In this document: positions 45,097 through 54,567 of the stretch, piece after piece
How positions within the stretch are numbered: position 1 is the stretch's first letter
How the letters are laid out: the number at the start of each line of letters is the position of its first letter
Source: Clostridium sp. D53t1_180928_C8
GTDB taxonomy: Bacteria > Bacillota > Clostridia > Clostridiales > Clostridiaceae
Direction of reading: 5' to 3'
Length of the DNA stretch: 64,000 nt
NCBI RefSeq assembly: GCF_015667795.1
Contig: NZ_JADPEL010000013.1
Coordinates: 1 to 64,000, forward strand
Made by a program: the position numbers and the translations under genes
The notes under the pieces: generated by a model
The model's database searches: none
Seen by the model: the letters and a program-made list of their open reading frames with translations, nothing else
What the model was told of the DNA's origin: nothing

Positions 45097-47610
45097 TTAA
45101 ATATTATTATAAACATTTATTAATAATTCACCTAAGCCTACATTATAACCACTAGATGCATAAATTCCATTTAAACTTTTATTTGTCATTAATACTAATG
45201 GCAGCTTATCTGAATCTACATACATCCTTCTAGCAATAGTCTCAACATTTTCAGTAAAATCATCATAATAAATTTCTTTATTTTCTAAAAGATTTATAAC
45301 ATTTTTAAAAGTTTTATTATTAAATGCATATTTATCTTTAACTATAAATTTTATTTTGCTATCTATCTTCTTAAATTCAGATATATTTTGTAATACTTCA
45401 TTTAATATATGTTCACTAGGTTCTTGTCCCTCTTCCAGCCATATTAGTATATTAACTTCATTTTTTGTTAATTCGCTTCCTAAAACAACATTATTTTCTT
45501 TATCATAAACCTTAAACTCTTCTAATTTATTGCTTTCTATCATATCCTTAATTGCTATATATCTTAACCTTAACTTTATTTCTTTTTCTTCATACTCTTT
45601 AATCTTAAAACAATATTCATATGCAAATAAATTTCCATTTAAAGATCTATTACTTGTTATTATTTTATATTCTCCTTCTTTTAATGATAATTCTATACAT
45701 TTTTCATTCCAATTAATTTTAGATAAATCTAAAACCTCATATGAATTATTAATTAATTTAGATATTGTTATATTGTTAAAATAAGTCCATTTATTTTCTA
45801 AATTTAATAATTTAACTTTTCCTTGTTTTTCATCCCCTGAAATTACTTTTTTAAATTTTCCATTAATATAATATTCTAATTCTTTATCTATTGGATTTAA
45901 TCTTGTTGCTATTCCTAAGGTTCTGCATATTGCAATAAACAATATTTTCTTACTAATTAAATTAGCTTTTCTCAATTTTAAAACACCTACTGGAGTTGTA
46001 TATAGAGCTCTATACTCTCTTTCTTCACAACTACTTATTTTATTTTCTATATAACTCCATACAAGCTTTATATCCGATTTTAATTTTTTCTTTTCCTCAA
46101 TAGAAAAATAACTTTCTATATACTCCCTATAACAGCTAAGATTCTCATTATATGCTCTTGGTGATACTATATAATTAATAAATACATCTTCATTATATAT
46201 CTCTTTATATTTCATTGAATAATTCAAAGCCTCTTCTAATACTTTTGCTTTAATATCTCTTAAATCTTTATTATTTAAACTTAATACTATTTTCTTTCTT
46301 AACCCTAAATTATCACCTATTTCTAAAAATTTAACTATTTCTTTTATATTGCCTTTTGATTCCTTCAAAGTATCTTCTATATCTTTTAAATTTTTATACA
46401 ACTCTTCTTTATATTCTTTATTAACTCTTTCTTCTCTAATTTCTTTAGCTCTCTTTATTCTTTTAAAGTTTTCTTCTTTTTCTTCATCTTCTAACTTACT
46501 AAAATGCATAGGATAATCCTTAGGAACTTTTAAATTAATCTGATTCCAATTATCATATATCTTATTTTCTTTATCTAATACAACTGTTACCTTTTCATTT
46601 TCCTTTGTACTAACAATAACTTCTTTTAAGCTATTTCCCCTAGATACACTTAAGAGTATATCACCATATCCCAAAGCTAGTTGAGCTTGTCCTTCATTAT
46701 TTATATGTAGTGTTGCAACACTTTGGAAATATGACATATTTAGCAATTGAACTTCGATCTTAACATCTTTAATAGGATTATTATTTTCATTAATAACTTC
46801 AATAGTAAATACTCTTCCTAATGCATACGATAATGTATTATTTATAAATGTTACTGCTCCTTCTTTTTCTATAATATTATCTTTTATAGTATCATTATAT
46901 ACTTTGCTATGTACTAACATTGCTCTTGAAGATGCATTTGTAAACCAGCCTCTATTTAATATTGGTTCTGGCTCACAAGCCCCCAAGAATTTCCAAGAGC
47001 CATTAACATAAACCTCAACCCAAGCATGATTATCATCACAATGAGCCCATTTGGGTGCATAAATTTGTCTTGCTGGTATTCCTATACTTCTAAATACATT
47101 TGTAACAAAAACTGATTCTTCACCACATCTCCCAAACCCACTATTATAAAATCCTAAAGCTGAAATAGTTCTATCATCTGTTAATGAATATGTTCCATTT
47201 TCAGCACACCAATAATTAGTTTCAATAATAACCTCTAATATTTCCTTATTTTCTATACGCGGGAAAATCAAATCAAAGAATTTTCTTCTACATGCCTCTA
47301 TTCCTTCATCATTAACACGATAGTCTAAAATATAAGTTAAAAATATTTTATCTTCTAACTCCTTGCACCAACTAATATTCTCTCTAAGGAATATCCCATG
47401 ATTAACAAACTCTAAAAATAAATCAAACTCATAATCTACTGCATCAGATATTGGCATATTAGAATATACAAACTCCATAAGTATTCTTTGATTTTCATTT
47501 AATCCTTGAAGTTTACTCCTAATCTCCTCACCTAATTCTGATAATAACATTATTGTTTTATTAAATTTTTCACTTACTGACTTAATTAATTCTTGTGATG
47601 ATATAACCAT
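45097..47610 (-). CDS. Large transglutaminase-like protein
   Basis: 837 residues, no signal peptide. Residues ~60-220 carry a transglutaminase/papain-like core: C162 in GRCGEES, H195 in DDNHAWVEVY, and E213 in LGACEPEP where the third residue would be. An Ig-like carboxypeptidase-regulatory domain ~265-340, a charged helical stretch ~355-460, and a second half that resembles a degenerate transglutaminase-like module (KKILFIAICRTLGIATRLNP, Cys kept but no HAW motif). The last ~120 residues look thioredoxin-like (VNILIWLEEGQEPSEHILNE...; SDKLPLVLMTNKSLNGIYASSGY). It may crosslink or cleave peptides in the cell; substrate unknown. Strong AGAGGGGGT ribosome site. Confidence 0.78.
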   Translation of the reverse strand: MVISSQELIKSVSEKFNKTIMLLSELGEEIRSKLQGLNENQRILMEFVYSNMPISDAVDYEFDLFLEFVNHGIFLRENISWCKELEDKIFLTYILDYRVNDEGIEACRRKFFDLIFPRIENKEILEVIIETNYWCAENGTYSLTDDRTISALGFYNSGFGRCGEESVFVTNVFRSIGIPARQIYAPKWAHCDDNHAWVEVYVNGSWKFLGACEPEPILNRGWFTNASSRAMLVHSKVYNDTIKDNIIEKEGAVTFINNTLSYALGRVFTIEVINENNNPIKDVKIEVQLLNMSYFQSVATLHINNEGQAQLALGYGDILLSVSRGNSLKEVIVSTKENEKVTVVLDKENKIYDNWNQINLKVPKDYPMHFSKLEDEEKEENFKRIKRAKEIREERVNKEYKEELYKNLKDIEDTLKESKGNIKEIVKFLEIGDNLGLRKKIVLSLNNKDLRDIKAKVLEEALNYSMKYKEIYNEDVFINYIVSPRAYNENLSCYREYIESYFSIEEKKKLKSDIKLVWSYIENKISSCEEREYRALYTTPVGVLKLRKANLISKKILFIAICRTLGIATRLNPIDKELEYYINGKFKKVISGDEKQGKVKLLNLENKWTYFNNITISKLINNSYEVLDLSKINWNEKCIELSLKEGEYKIITSNRSLNGNLFAYEYCFKIKEYEEKEIKLRLRYIAIKDMIESNKLEEFKVYDKENNVVLGSELTKNEVNILIWLEEGQEPSEHILNEVLQNISEFKKIDSKIKFIVKDKYAFNNKTFKNVINLLENKEIYYDDFTENVETIARRMYVDSDKLPLVLMTNKSLNGIYASSGYNVGLGELLINVYNNI

Positions 47611-47777
47611 AATATTTACCCCCTCTTCTTTTGACTTTTACTTATATCACTTATCTTATAAATATATTATTGTAAAAAACTTTTAATATGTAGCTTTTGT
47701 ATTTTTTTATCTAAATTAATAATACAATCTACATGTTCATTCTCATAAATTTAAATCATAAAATCTCCCTAAAAACT

Positions 47778-47804
47778 TAGACGACCATTATTGATCGCCT
47801 AAAT
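47778..47804 (-). terminator. Hairpin terminator after the second metallophosphoesterase
   Basis: On the minus strand TTAGGCGATCA and TGGTCGTCTAA pair with G-U contacts, followed by GTTTTTAGG. It is ~115 bases after the stop. The rest of the 47611-47919 gap holds a seven-C run at 47874-47880 and A/T-rich DNA. Confidence 0.55.
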
Positions 47805-47919
47805 AAAATTAACTATTTATTTTTTCAATTCCACTTCTAATACAGTATCTATCTCATATGGCAAAATTGGATACCCCCCCAAATAAATGTCTCATATATT
47901 TTAATTAATTTATAATAAA

Positions 47920-50907
47920 TTATTTTGATAAAATTGTAAATTCAAATGTTGATATAAAATTATCTACTATTTCAATCGAATCTCTTGTATTAATTAACCC
48001 ATCTCCACTAACATTTATTGATAATATATCTTTATTATCAGCTTTAGTCTTTCTAAGCCATGTACTTACTGTTGCTAAAGCATCTTGAGCATCTATACCA
48101 TCACTATTTATATCTCCAAAGCTTACTTTATTTGAATTTTCTATCTCTTCATTAGTTATTGTATATATATTAATATTAGATAACTCTTCTACTGTCATAT
48201 CACTTTTTACTAATGTTACATAAGTTAATTTCCCATTTTTCTTAGTAAAATCATCATTATAATATATTTCTAAATTATTACCCTTAATTAGTTTATCTGA
48301 TTCTATTCCAACAAATTCAATTGCATATGCTTTATATCCTTTTGGAATTACATCTCCACCTACTGATGTATATAACTCTCTTGCAAAAACCTCTGCACCT
48401 TCTGTTGTATTAACAAAAGTAATATTAGATGTAGCATTGGTAACATTGTATTTAACATCTAAATTATTATTACATCTAAATATAAGATCACTTACTTTTA
48501 CTGATGTATACTCTCCTGTATTCTTTCCTTCCTTTAGTGCTAATGTTAACATTCCTATAGTTTTATCACCAGTTGTAGTATCTAACAATAATGAACTTCC
48601 ATCTACGTTAGTTAATACGATTCTTAATTTTCCTTCTTCAATATTATAATCAAAATTTTCTGCATTAATATGTGCTTTATTTAACTTAACATATTTAACT
48701 TCTAAATCTTCTGGAATATCAACTACAATTTCTGCACTTCTTACTTCTCCATTCTTTGGCAAATCACTTACTGTTAATGGTAACTTTATTTCAGTTCCAG
48801 ATTTTCCATCAACATTATCAATATTATTTAAATATACTAATTTCTTATCAGTACTATTATTAACTAACTCTTGATAATGAGCTTTATACGCATCTGTATT
48901 ACTTAAAGTTCTGCTATATAGTTTTGCAGTTGATACATTCCCAATCATAGGAGATTGTATGCTACCTGAACTACCTATATCTGAACCTATACAATATACT
49001 TTTGCACTACCTGTTGGATGATAAATTTCACCCTTTGCATCCTTGCAATCTTCTAATTGTCCATTTACATATAATTTTACAACTTCACCATCATATGTTG
49101 CCATAGCATGTATATATTCATTATATTTAATATTACTACTTACCTTAACATAAGATCCAGTTCCTAATAATCCACTTTTTACTCTTACCCAGAATTCTAA
49201 AACTGCATTTTCAGTATCTCCTGAAATTCTAGCAACCTCAAATCCAAGTCCTGCTGATTCCATATTTGCAACTACATCAACATAACTAGAATCAAATGGC
49301 TGAATTTTAAATACAGATTCTAATGTAACATTTTCCTTTATTTTAGAATAATTCTCATCACTAAATGGATACATAAATGCACTTGAACCATCAAATACAG
49401 CAACATTTTTATTTAATTCCTCATCATATTGAATCTTAGGTGACCCACTTGTTTTTACTGTATTTGAAGAAGCCGATTTATCATTAGCTGTATTATCATC
49501 AAAATCTACAAGTAAAACTTCAGCTGGATCTATAGGAACATTTAATTCTTCATCTGTTGGTGGAACAAATGCACCTGTAGTTGTAAAGCTTGTACTAATC
49601 GTATTGGTACTAGTCTTTTTAAATGCATTTAATGCAGTAACAACAACATCATATTCAGTGCCAACCTTTAACCCTGTAAAAGTTTGAGTTAATGTATCTT
49701 CCATCGGTAAGAAATAATATTCAGACCATATTTTATGAGTTTTATCTATTTTTCCTGTTTTTTTATTTATAAAATCAAACTTATATGAATGTACTATTTC
49801 ATCATTATTATCTCCTAAAGTATCATTTACTTTTGCTTGGTCAATAGTTATAGTACACGAGTTATCTTTTATATCATTTATCTTTATAGTGGAATCTTCT
49901 TCAAAATATGGAATTTCACTAGCTTCTGCTCTAGAATCTGTATATACAAACCCCTCTTTGCCTGAATTAGTATTAAATAACCAATCTTCTCCAATATATT
50001 GTCCTGATATCAAATCTAGTTTTCTTATTCTAACTTCTGTATCATTAACATCTAAAACCATTGCTTGAGCTGCATTATTTGCATTTGGAGGAATTGTTCC
50101 ATACATCATTCCTGACTCTAACTCGAAATAGCTTAATGTAGAAGTATTAATTGCAGTAAAATCATTTTGATAAATACTTCTTGGATCGTTTAATGGGTAG
50201 TGAGAGTGTCCTGAAAAATGAACTACTTGTGGATAATTTTTAAGTATCTCTGCTAAATCTGGAGTATTCCAATCTTCAGTACCATATGCAGTATCCTTTA
50301 TCCCATGATGCATAAATAAAAATATTGGCTTAGTTGGATCTTCAGCTACAGCTTCATCTAACTGTTCTTTTAACCATGCTTCATCAAGATAATATCTACT
50401 TCCCCCATATACTGTATCACTAGAACGTGCACTTAATGTAATAAAGTGATATCCATTGATTTCTATATTTTCTCTTGGTTTCTTACCTGTAGCATCTGTA
50501 AACCTCTCCTCAGTATCCCCTTCATGATTTCCCATTGAAATAATAAGTTCTGTTTCTTCCTTTTTATTATTTTCAATTATATTTTGAAACACATCATATT
50601 GTGCTTGAGTACCATTGTCTGTTAAATCTCCTACAACAGAAATTGCATCTATATCTGGATCTAATTCATATAATGTTGAAAATAAACCTTCTAATCTTTT
50701 ATTTTCATTTAATTTTGTTGGACCTACATGTGTATCACTTATAACTGCAAATCTTAAATCTGGATCACTCTCTAATTGCTCCCACTCATTAGTAACAGTT
50801 GCTTCTAACGTTTTTGCAGCAATACTAGAAATATTACTAAAATCTAAAGCCATAACTGTACCTAACATTGTAGCTGCAATTATTTTGCTTAATGTTTTTT
50901 TACCCAT
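47920..50907 (-). CDS. Secreted metallophosphoesterase with LamG, cohesin-like and dockerin modules
   Basis: 995 residues. Signal peptide ~1-31; metallophosphoesterase ~50-300 (D58/H60 in ISDTHVG, GD 93-94, GNHE 126-129, HH 200-201, GHSH 233-236); fibronectin-like domain ~340-445; LamG/concanavalin-like domain ~465-680 (VAVFDGSSAFMYPF; LYVNGQLEDCKD; GNVSTAKLYSRTLSN); cohesin-like domain ~690-835; type I dockerin ~930-986 with calcium loops DINSDGIDAQD and NVSGDGLINTRD. It probably hydrolyses phosphoesters outside the cell while binding a glycan. The C-terminal ~310 residues are a paralogue of those at 9769. Ribosome site AAGGGGGAA. Confidence 0.9.
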   Translation of the reverse strand: MGKKTLSKIIAATMLGTVMALDFSNISSIAAKTLEATVTNEWEQLESDPDLRFAVISDTHVGPTKLNENKRLEGLFSTLYELDPDIDAISVVGDLTDNGTQAQYDVFQNIIENNKKEETELIISMGNHEGDTEERFTDATGKKPRENIEINGYHFITLSARSSDTVYGGSRYYLDEAWLKEQLDEAVAEDPTKPIFLFMHHGIKDTAYGTEDWNTPDLAEILKNYPQVVHFSGHSHYPLNDPRSIYQNDFTAINTSTLSYFELESGMMYGTIPPNANNAAQAMVLDVNDTEVRIRKLDLISGQYIGEDWLFNTNSGKEGFVYTDSRAEASEIPYFEEDSTIKINDIKDNSCTITIDQAKVNDTLGDNNDEIVHSYKFDFINKKTGKIDKTHKIWSEYYFLPMEDTLTQTFTGLKVGTEYDVVVTALNAFKKTSTNTISTSFTTTGAFVPPTDEELNVPIDPAEVLLVDFDDNTANDKSASSNTVKTSGSPKIQYDEELNKNVAVFDGSSAFMYPFSDENYSKIKENVTLESVFKIQPFDSSYVDVVANMESAGLGFEVARISGDTENAVLEFWVRVKSGLLGTGSYVKVSSNIKYNEYIHAMATYDGEVVKLYVNGQLEDCKDAKGEIYHPTGSAKVYCIGSDIGSSGSIQSPMIGNVSTAKLYSRTLSNTDAYKAHYQELVNNSTDKKLVYLNNIDNVDGKSGTEIKLPLTVSDLPKNGEVRSAEIVVDIPEDLEVKYVKLNKAHINAENFDYNIEEGKLRIVLTNVDGSSLLLDTTTGDKTIGMLTLALKEGKNTGEYTSVKVSDLIFRCNNNLDVKYNVTNATSNITFVNTTEGAEVFARELYTSVGGDVIPKGYKAYAIEFVGIESDKLIKGNNLEIYYNDDFTKKNGKLTYVTLVKSDMTVEELSNINIYTITNEEIENSNKVSFGDINSDGIDAQDALATVSTWLRKTKADNKDILSINVSGDGLINTRDSIEIVDNFISTFEFTILSK

Positions 50908-50969
50908 TTAAAATTCCCCCTTAATTTTTATTACAGTTATAATTTTATAGGCTGAAGTATTATTTTTAC

Positions 50970-50995
50970 AGTTAAGTTTCAGTTAAGTATGTTAA
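50970..50995 (-). promoter_or_regulatory. Candidate Pho-box repeats upstream of metallophosphoesterase 2
   Basis: Minus strand TTAACA (50990-50995), TTAACT (50981-50986) and TTAACT (50970-50975) are spaced 9 and 11 bases, a PhoP-site-like direct repeat about 65-90 bases before the start codon. Confidence 0.42.
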
Positions 50996-51043
50996 TTTAT
51001 GGTTATTATATATTTTTTCTAAATTAATTTTGTTTTTTTAAAA

Positions 51044-51077
51044 AAAATCTGTGCAAAATAAAATTTGCACAGATTTT
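51044..51077 (-). terminator. Hairpin terminator after the Lrp gene
   Basis: AAAATCTGTGCAAA and TTTGCACAGATTTT are exact arms around a 6-base loop; the minus-strand exit is TTTTTTTAAA. Confidence 0.85.
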
Positions 51078-51079
51078 CA

Positions 51080-51532
51080 TTATCTAATCAATAATAAATC
51101 ATCATGTATTATTTCCCTATGTTCTACTGGAGTTGAAAATACTATTTGTGTTTCTGTATTTCCAAAGTGTTGTAATTTTCCTATAAAAGTATCTAACTCC
51201 ATAGTTGTATTGAATGCTACTTTAATAAGCATAGAATATTTCCCCGTTACACAATTACACTCAATAACATTAGGACACGCCTCTATAAAAGGATAAAACT
51301 CTGGCTTTTGTTTTGGCTGTATCTCTAAATTTATAAAAGCTGTTACGTAATAACCTAATTTTAACTTGTCTATATTTGCTGAATACTTTGTAATAACACC
51401 TGATTGTTCAAGTTTTTCTATTCTAGCAGCTACAGCTGGTGGCGACAGAAATACCTCTTCAGCTAATATTTTTAGTGGCATTCTTGCATTATTTTGTAGT
51501 AATCTTATTATCTTCAAATCAATTTTGTCCAT
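51080..51532 (-). CDS. Lrp/AsnC-family regulator
   Basis: 150 residues: N-terminal winged helix (MDKIDLKIIRLLQNNARMPLKILAEEVFLSPPAVAARIEKLEQSGVI) and C-terminal RAM ligand domain (~65-145; VIECNCVTGKYSMLIKV). Divergent from aspartase across ~280 bases, so control of aspA by an amino acid is likely, but this is inference. Ribosome site TGGGGAGGA. Confidence 0.92.
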   Translation of the reverse strand: MDKIDLKIIRLLQNNARMPLKILAEEVFLSPPAVAARIEKLEQSGVITKYSANIDKLKLGYYVTAFINLEIQPKQKPEFYPFIEACPNVIECNCVTGKYSMLIKVAFNTTMELDTFIGKLQHFGNTETQIVFSTPVEHREIIHDDLLLIR

Positions 51533-51815
51533 ATTTCCTCCCCAATTTTCCTATAATTCACCTTACTAAATATTTTTAATTATCATTATACACCTTATTT
51601 CTTTATATCACCTAATTTAATTTTAATCTATTAGTTTTCTTAATTTTCTAATAATTTATTAAATAAAGTTAAAACACTAATTAGTTTATTTTATTAATTT
51701 AAAGTCCCTAAAAAACATATTTTAAATGTAAATACCTAACATTAGTTTACATTCAAATTCTACTATAGTATTAATAATATTATTAAGAAATTAGTGAATG
51801 ATGAGGTGTTTAATT

Positions 51816-53225
51816 ATGTATACAAGAATAGAAAGTGATTCAATAGGAAGTCTTAAAATCCCTAATAACTCTTATTATGGAGTTCAATCTTTAAGAGCTA
51901 AAAACAACTTTAATATAACTGGAAAAAAGCTAAATTCTGATTTTATAATTAGCTTAGCAGAAATAAAAAAAGCTGCTGCTATCACTAATATGAACTGTAA
52001 CAACTTAGATTCAACCATTGCAAAAGCTATAATAAAAGCTTGTAACGAAATAATCTCTGGCAAGCTTCATGATGAATTTATAGTTGATCCAATTCAAGGT
52101 GGAGCCGGTACATCTGCTAATATGAATGCTAATGAAGTTATTGCTAATAGAGCTATAGAAATTCTAAATGGATGTAAAGGTGATTATTCTATAGTTAATC
52201 CTAATGATCATGTTAATATGTGCCAATCTACTAATGATGTATTCCCTACAGCCGGAAAACTAACTGTATTAAAATTAATCCCTAAATTAATAGCTGAACT
52301 TGAAAGATTAACTGCTTCTTTAGAAATTAAATCTATTGAGTTTGATAAAATAATCAAAATGGGAAGAACTCAAATGCAAGATGCTGTTCCTATAAGATTA
52401 GGTCAAAGCTTTAAAGCTTATAGTTCTGTAATTAATAGAGATATAAAAAGATTAAAGAAAGCCTCTAATGAAATGACAACTCTTAATATTGGTGGAACAG
52501 CAATAGGAACCTGTATTAATGCTACTGAAGACTATGTTATTAATATAGTTAAAAATCTTCAATCCGTAACAAATCAAAAGTTAACTCAAGCTGAAAATTT
52601 AATTGATGCTACACAAAACTTAGATAGTTTTGTAACAGTTTCAAGTACACTTAAAACCTGTGCAATTAACCTTTCAAAAATTGCAAATGACCTTAGACTT
52701 TTATCAAGTGGTCCTAGAGCCGGGTTTGGTGAAATAAATTTACCATCTAAACAAAATGGTTCATCAATAATGCCAGGAAAAATTAACCCTGTTATCCCTG
52801 AAGTTGTGACTCAAGTTGCTTATAATGTTATAGGGAATGATTTTACTATAACTATGGCCGCTGAAGCTGGACAACTTGAATTAAACGCTTTTGAGCCAAT
52901 ATTATTTTATAATTTATTTGAATCAATTGAAACTTTAACTCATGCAATAGTTACCTTTAGAGAAAACTGTATTTTAGGTATAACTGCTAATTATGATAGA
53001 TGCTTAAGCTTGGTAGAAAAAAGTGTTGGTATATCTACAGCCCTATGTCCTTATATTGGCTATAAAAAAGCTGCAGAAATAGCAAAAAAATCTCTAGATA
53101 CTAATATTCCAATTAAGGAGATTGTTATTAATGAAGGATTACTATCTTCTGAAACATTAGAAAAGATTTTAGATCCTATTAATATGACAGAAGTTAGTTC
53201 TCCTTTAAAGCAATATGCAATTTAG
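51816..53225 (+). CDS. aspA: Aspartate ammonia-lyase (aspartase)
   Basis: 469 residues from ATG 51816, preceded by TGAGGTG; the ATG at 51798 overlaps that site. Fumarase/aspartase fold with YGVQSLRA, GGAGTSANMNANEV, NPNDHVNMCQSTNDVFPTA, GRTQMQDAVPIRLGQ and the signature GSSIMPGKINPVIPE. It splits L-aspartate to fumarate and ammonia, a fermentative step. The divergent Lrp regulator may control it. Fumarase class II is less likely because of the MGRTQMQDA segment and the NPVIPEVV ending. Confidence 0.93.
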   Translation: MYTRIESDSIGSLKIPNNSYYGVQSLRAKNNFNITGKKLNSDFIISLAEIKKAAAITNMNCNNLDSTIAKAIIKACNEIISGKLHDEFIVDPIQGGAGTSANMNANEVIANRAIEILNGCKGDYSIVNPNDHVNMCQSTNDVFPTAGKLTVLKLIPKLIAELERLTASLEIKSIEFDKIIKMGRTQMQDAVPIRLGQSFKAYSSVINRDIKRLKKASNEMTTLNIGGTAIGTCINATEDYVINIVKNLQSVTNQKLTQAENLIDATQNLDSFVTVSSTLKTCAINLSKIANDLRLLSSGPRAGFGEINLPSKQNGSSIMPGKINPVIPEVVTQVAYNVIGNDFTITMAAEAGQLELNAFEPILFYNLFESIETLTHAIVTFRENCILGITANYDRCLSLVEKSVGISTALCPYIGYKKAAEIAKKSLDTNIPIKEIVINEGLLSSETLEKILDPINMTEVSSPLKQYAI

Positions 53226-53233
53226 CACAAAAT

Positions 53234-53275
53234 AAATTAAGGTTGAAACTGCAATATCAGCTTCAACCTTAATTT
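53234..53275. terminator. Bidirectional hairpin terminator
   Basis: AAATTAAGGTTGAA and TTCAACCTTAATTT are exact arms between convergent aspA and fliB-like genes. Confidence 0.88.
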
Positions 53276-53279
53276 TATA

Positions 53280-54437
53280 TTAATTCATTAAATTTACTAT
53301 CATCTCTTCAATCACAAAAACATCATTAGTTTCAAATATTTCTGCTAACGATTCTATATTTTCTTCTAAGTGCTCAATATCTTTAGAATACATATGACTA
53401 ATATCAACTATATCAGTATCTGTAACTTCTCCTTCTTCAGTAAATCTTACTACACATAATTCTTTAATCATTAAATAGCTTACAATTGCAGTTTTTACTT
53501 TTGCAGATACATCATAATCAAAAACTGCTTTCATAAAGTATCTAAATATAAAGTAAACTAAAATATGTTCAAACTTATATTTAGAATCTTCATAATACTT
53601 ATCAAATGCTTTATTCTTAGCTAAATAAATGTCTTTATCTTCTTCACTTTGCCAGAAATATCTTATTGCATCATCTAACCCTAAAGGATCATTAGGATTT
53701 ATATGCTTTAACGACTTAAATACATTAAAATATTCTTTCATATTATTATATTTAGCATCTTCGTTATTATTATACTTTTCAAAACTACTAATAACTTCTT
53801 TTATAAATTCTTTATCAGAATATTTTTCTCTAACTGACTTTATATCTGTTATTTCATTTTCATCTATCTTATCTTGAATTTCTTTAGTAAAACAAAGAAC
53901 GATTGCCACTCTTGTATTTAAATTAATATCCCTATCTTGAAGAATATTTAAAACTATTTGTCTACATTGCATAAGCTCTATATAAAGCTTAGCATTAATA
54001 TCGTTATAAGAGTTTACTTCCTCTTCATTTTCACTTAACTCAAAAATCGCTTTTTCTTCATTTCTTAAAATTATTCTAGCAGCTTCTGGGCATGATAAAG
54101 AAATACCTATTTCACGTAATCCCCCAAACTCCTCCATATATCTTGGATATTGTTTGCATGTATAGCAAAGAGCATCTTCTCCAACTTCATTGTAAATATC
54201 ACATAATTTATTTTCATTTAAAAATGGACAATCATTACCCTTTAGTACAAATATATTTTCTCCACCATCATGTACTATTTCATTTCTTAGTCTATCACCA
54301 AAATTACCTTCAACCTTTTGGTACTTCTTATATGTTTCATCATCAATAACTATTCCCCATCCAGCACAACATGTATCTTCACATTCTGATGCTATACATT
54401 TGAAATCTTTAAAATATTTTGGTACTCTTATTTTCAT
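53280..54437 (-). CDS. FliB-like (flagellin lysine N-methylase family) protein
   Basis: 385 residues with the FliB/YkgJ-like cysteine pattern: C14, C19, C23, C24 (KCIASECEDTCCAGW), NDCPFLNENKLCDIY, ALCYTCKQYPRYM and LSCPEAA, probably holding an Fe-S cluster; the rest is helical. FliB methylates lysines on flagellin in Salmonella. Here no flagellar gene lies within the window, so the substrate may be flagellin made elsewhere or another surface protein. Ribosome site TGAGGTAG. Confidence 0.85.
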   Translation of the reverse strand: MKIRVPKYFKDFKCIASECEDTCCAGWGIVIDDETYKKYQKVEGNFGDRLRNEIVHDGGENIFVLKGNDCPFLNENKLCDIYNEVGEDALCYTCKQYPRYMEEFGGLREIGISLSCPEAARIILRNEEKAIFELSENEEEVNSYNDINAKLYIELMQCRQIVLNILQDRDINLNTRVAIVLCFTKEIQDKIDENEITDIKSVREKYSDKEFIKEVISSFEKYNNNEDAKYNNMKEYFNVFKSLKHINPNDPLGLDDAIRYFWQSEEDKDIYLAKNKAFDKYYEDSKYKFEHILVYFIFRYFMKAVFDYDVSAKVKTAIVSYLMIKELCVVRFTEEGEVTDTDIVDISHMYSKDIEHLEENIESLAEIFETNDVFVIEEMIVNLMN

Positions 54438-54525
54438 TTTCTACCTCACATCTTGTGTTTATTAAATTTCTTATATTCCTATTCTTATTTTAATATTTAT
54501 TAATCTTACTATCAAGTTTTATAGT

Positions 54526-54561
54526 ACAAGTCGCCCCAGGGGCGCCCCTGGGGCGACTTGT
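54526..54561. terminator. Perfect 36-bp GC-rich palindrome / dispersed palindrome copy 3
   Basis: Bases 54526-54561 are an exact, loop-free palindrome built around GCCCCAGGGGC-GCCCCTGGGGC with ends ACAAGTC/GACTTGT. It is flanked by TCTACC like the copy near 9713 and lies just after the stop of the minus-strand gene at 54568. It probably acts as a terminator, though its exit T-run is weak. Confidence 0.8.
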
Positions 54562-54567
54562 CTACCT

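Noticed and set aside
47874-47880. Run of seven C as a phase-variation switch
   Set aside because: It is in the 3' non-coding part after a gene, not in a coding or promoter sequence; only a low-level curiosity.
51798-51815. Longer start for aspartase
   Set aside because: The upstream ATG codons overlap the TGAGGTG ribosome site, so ATG 51816 is used.
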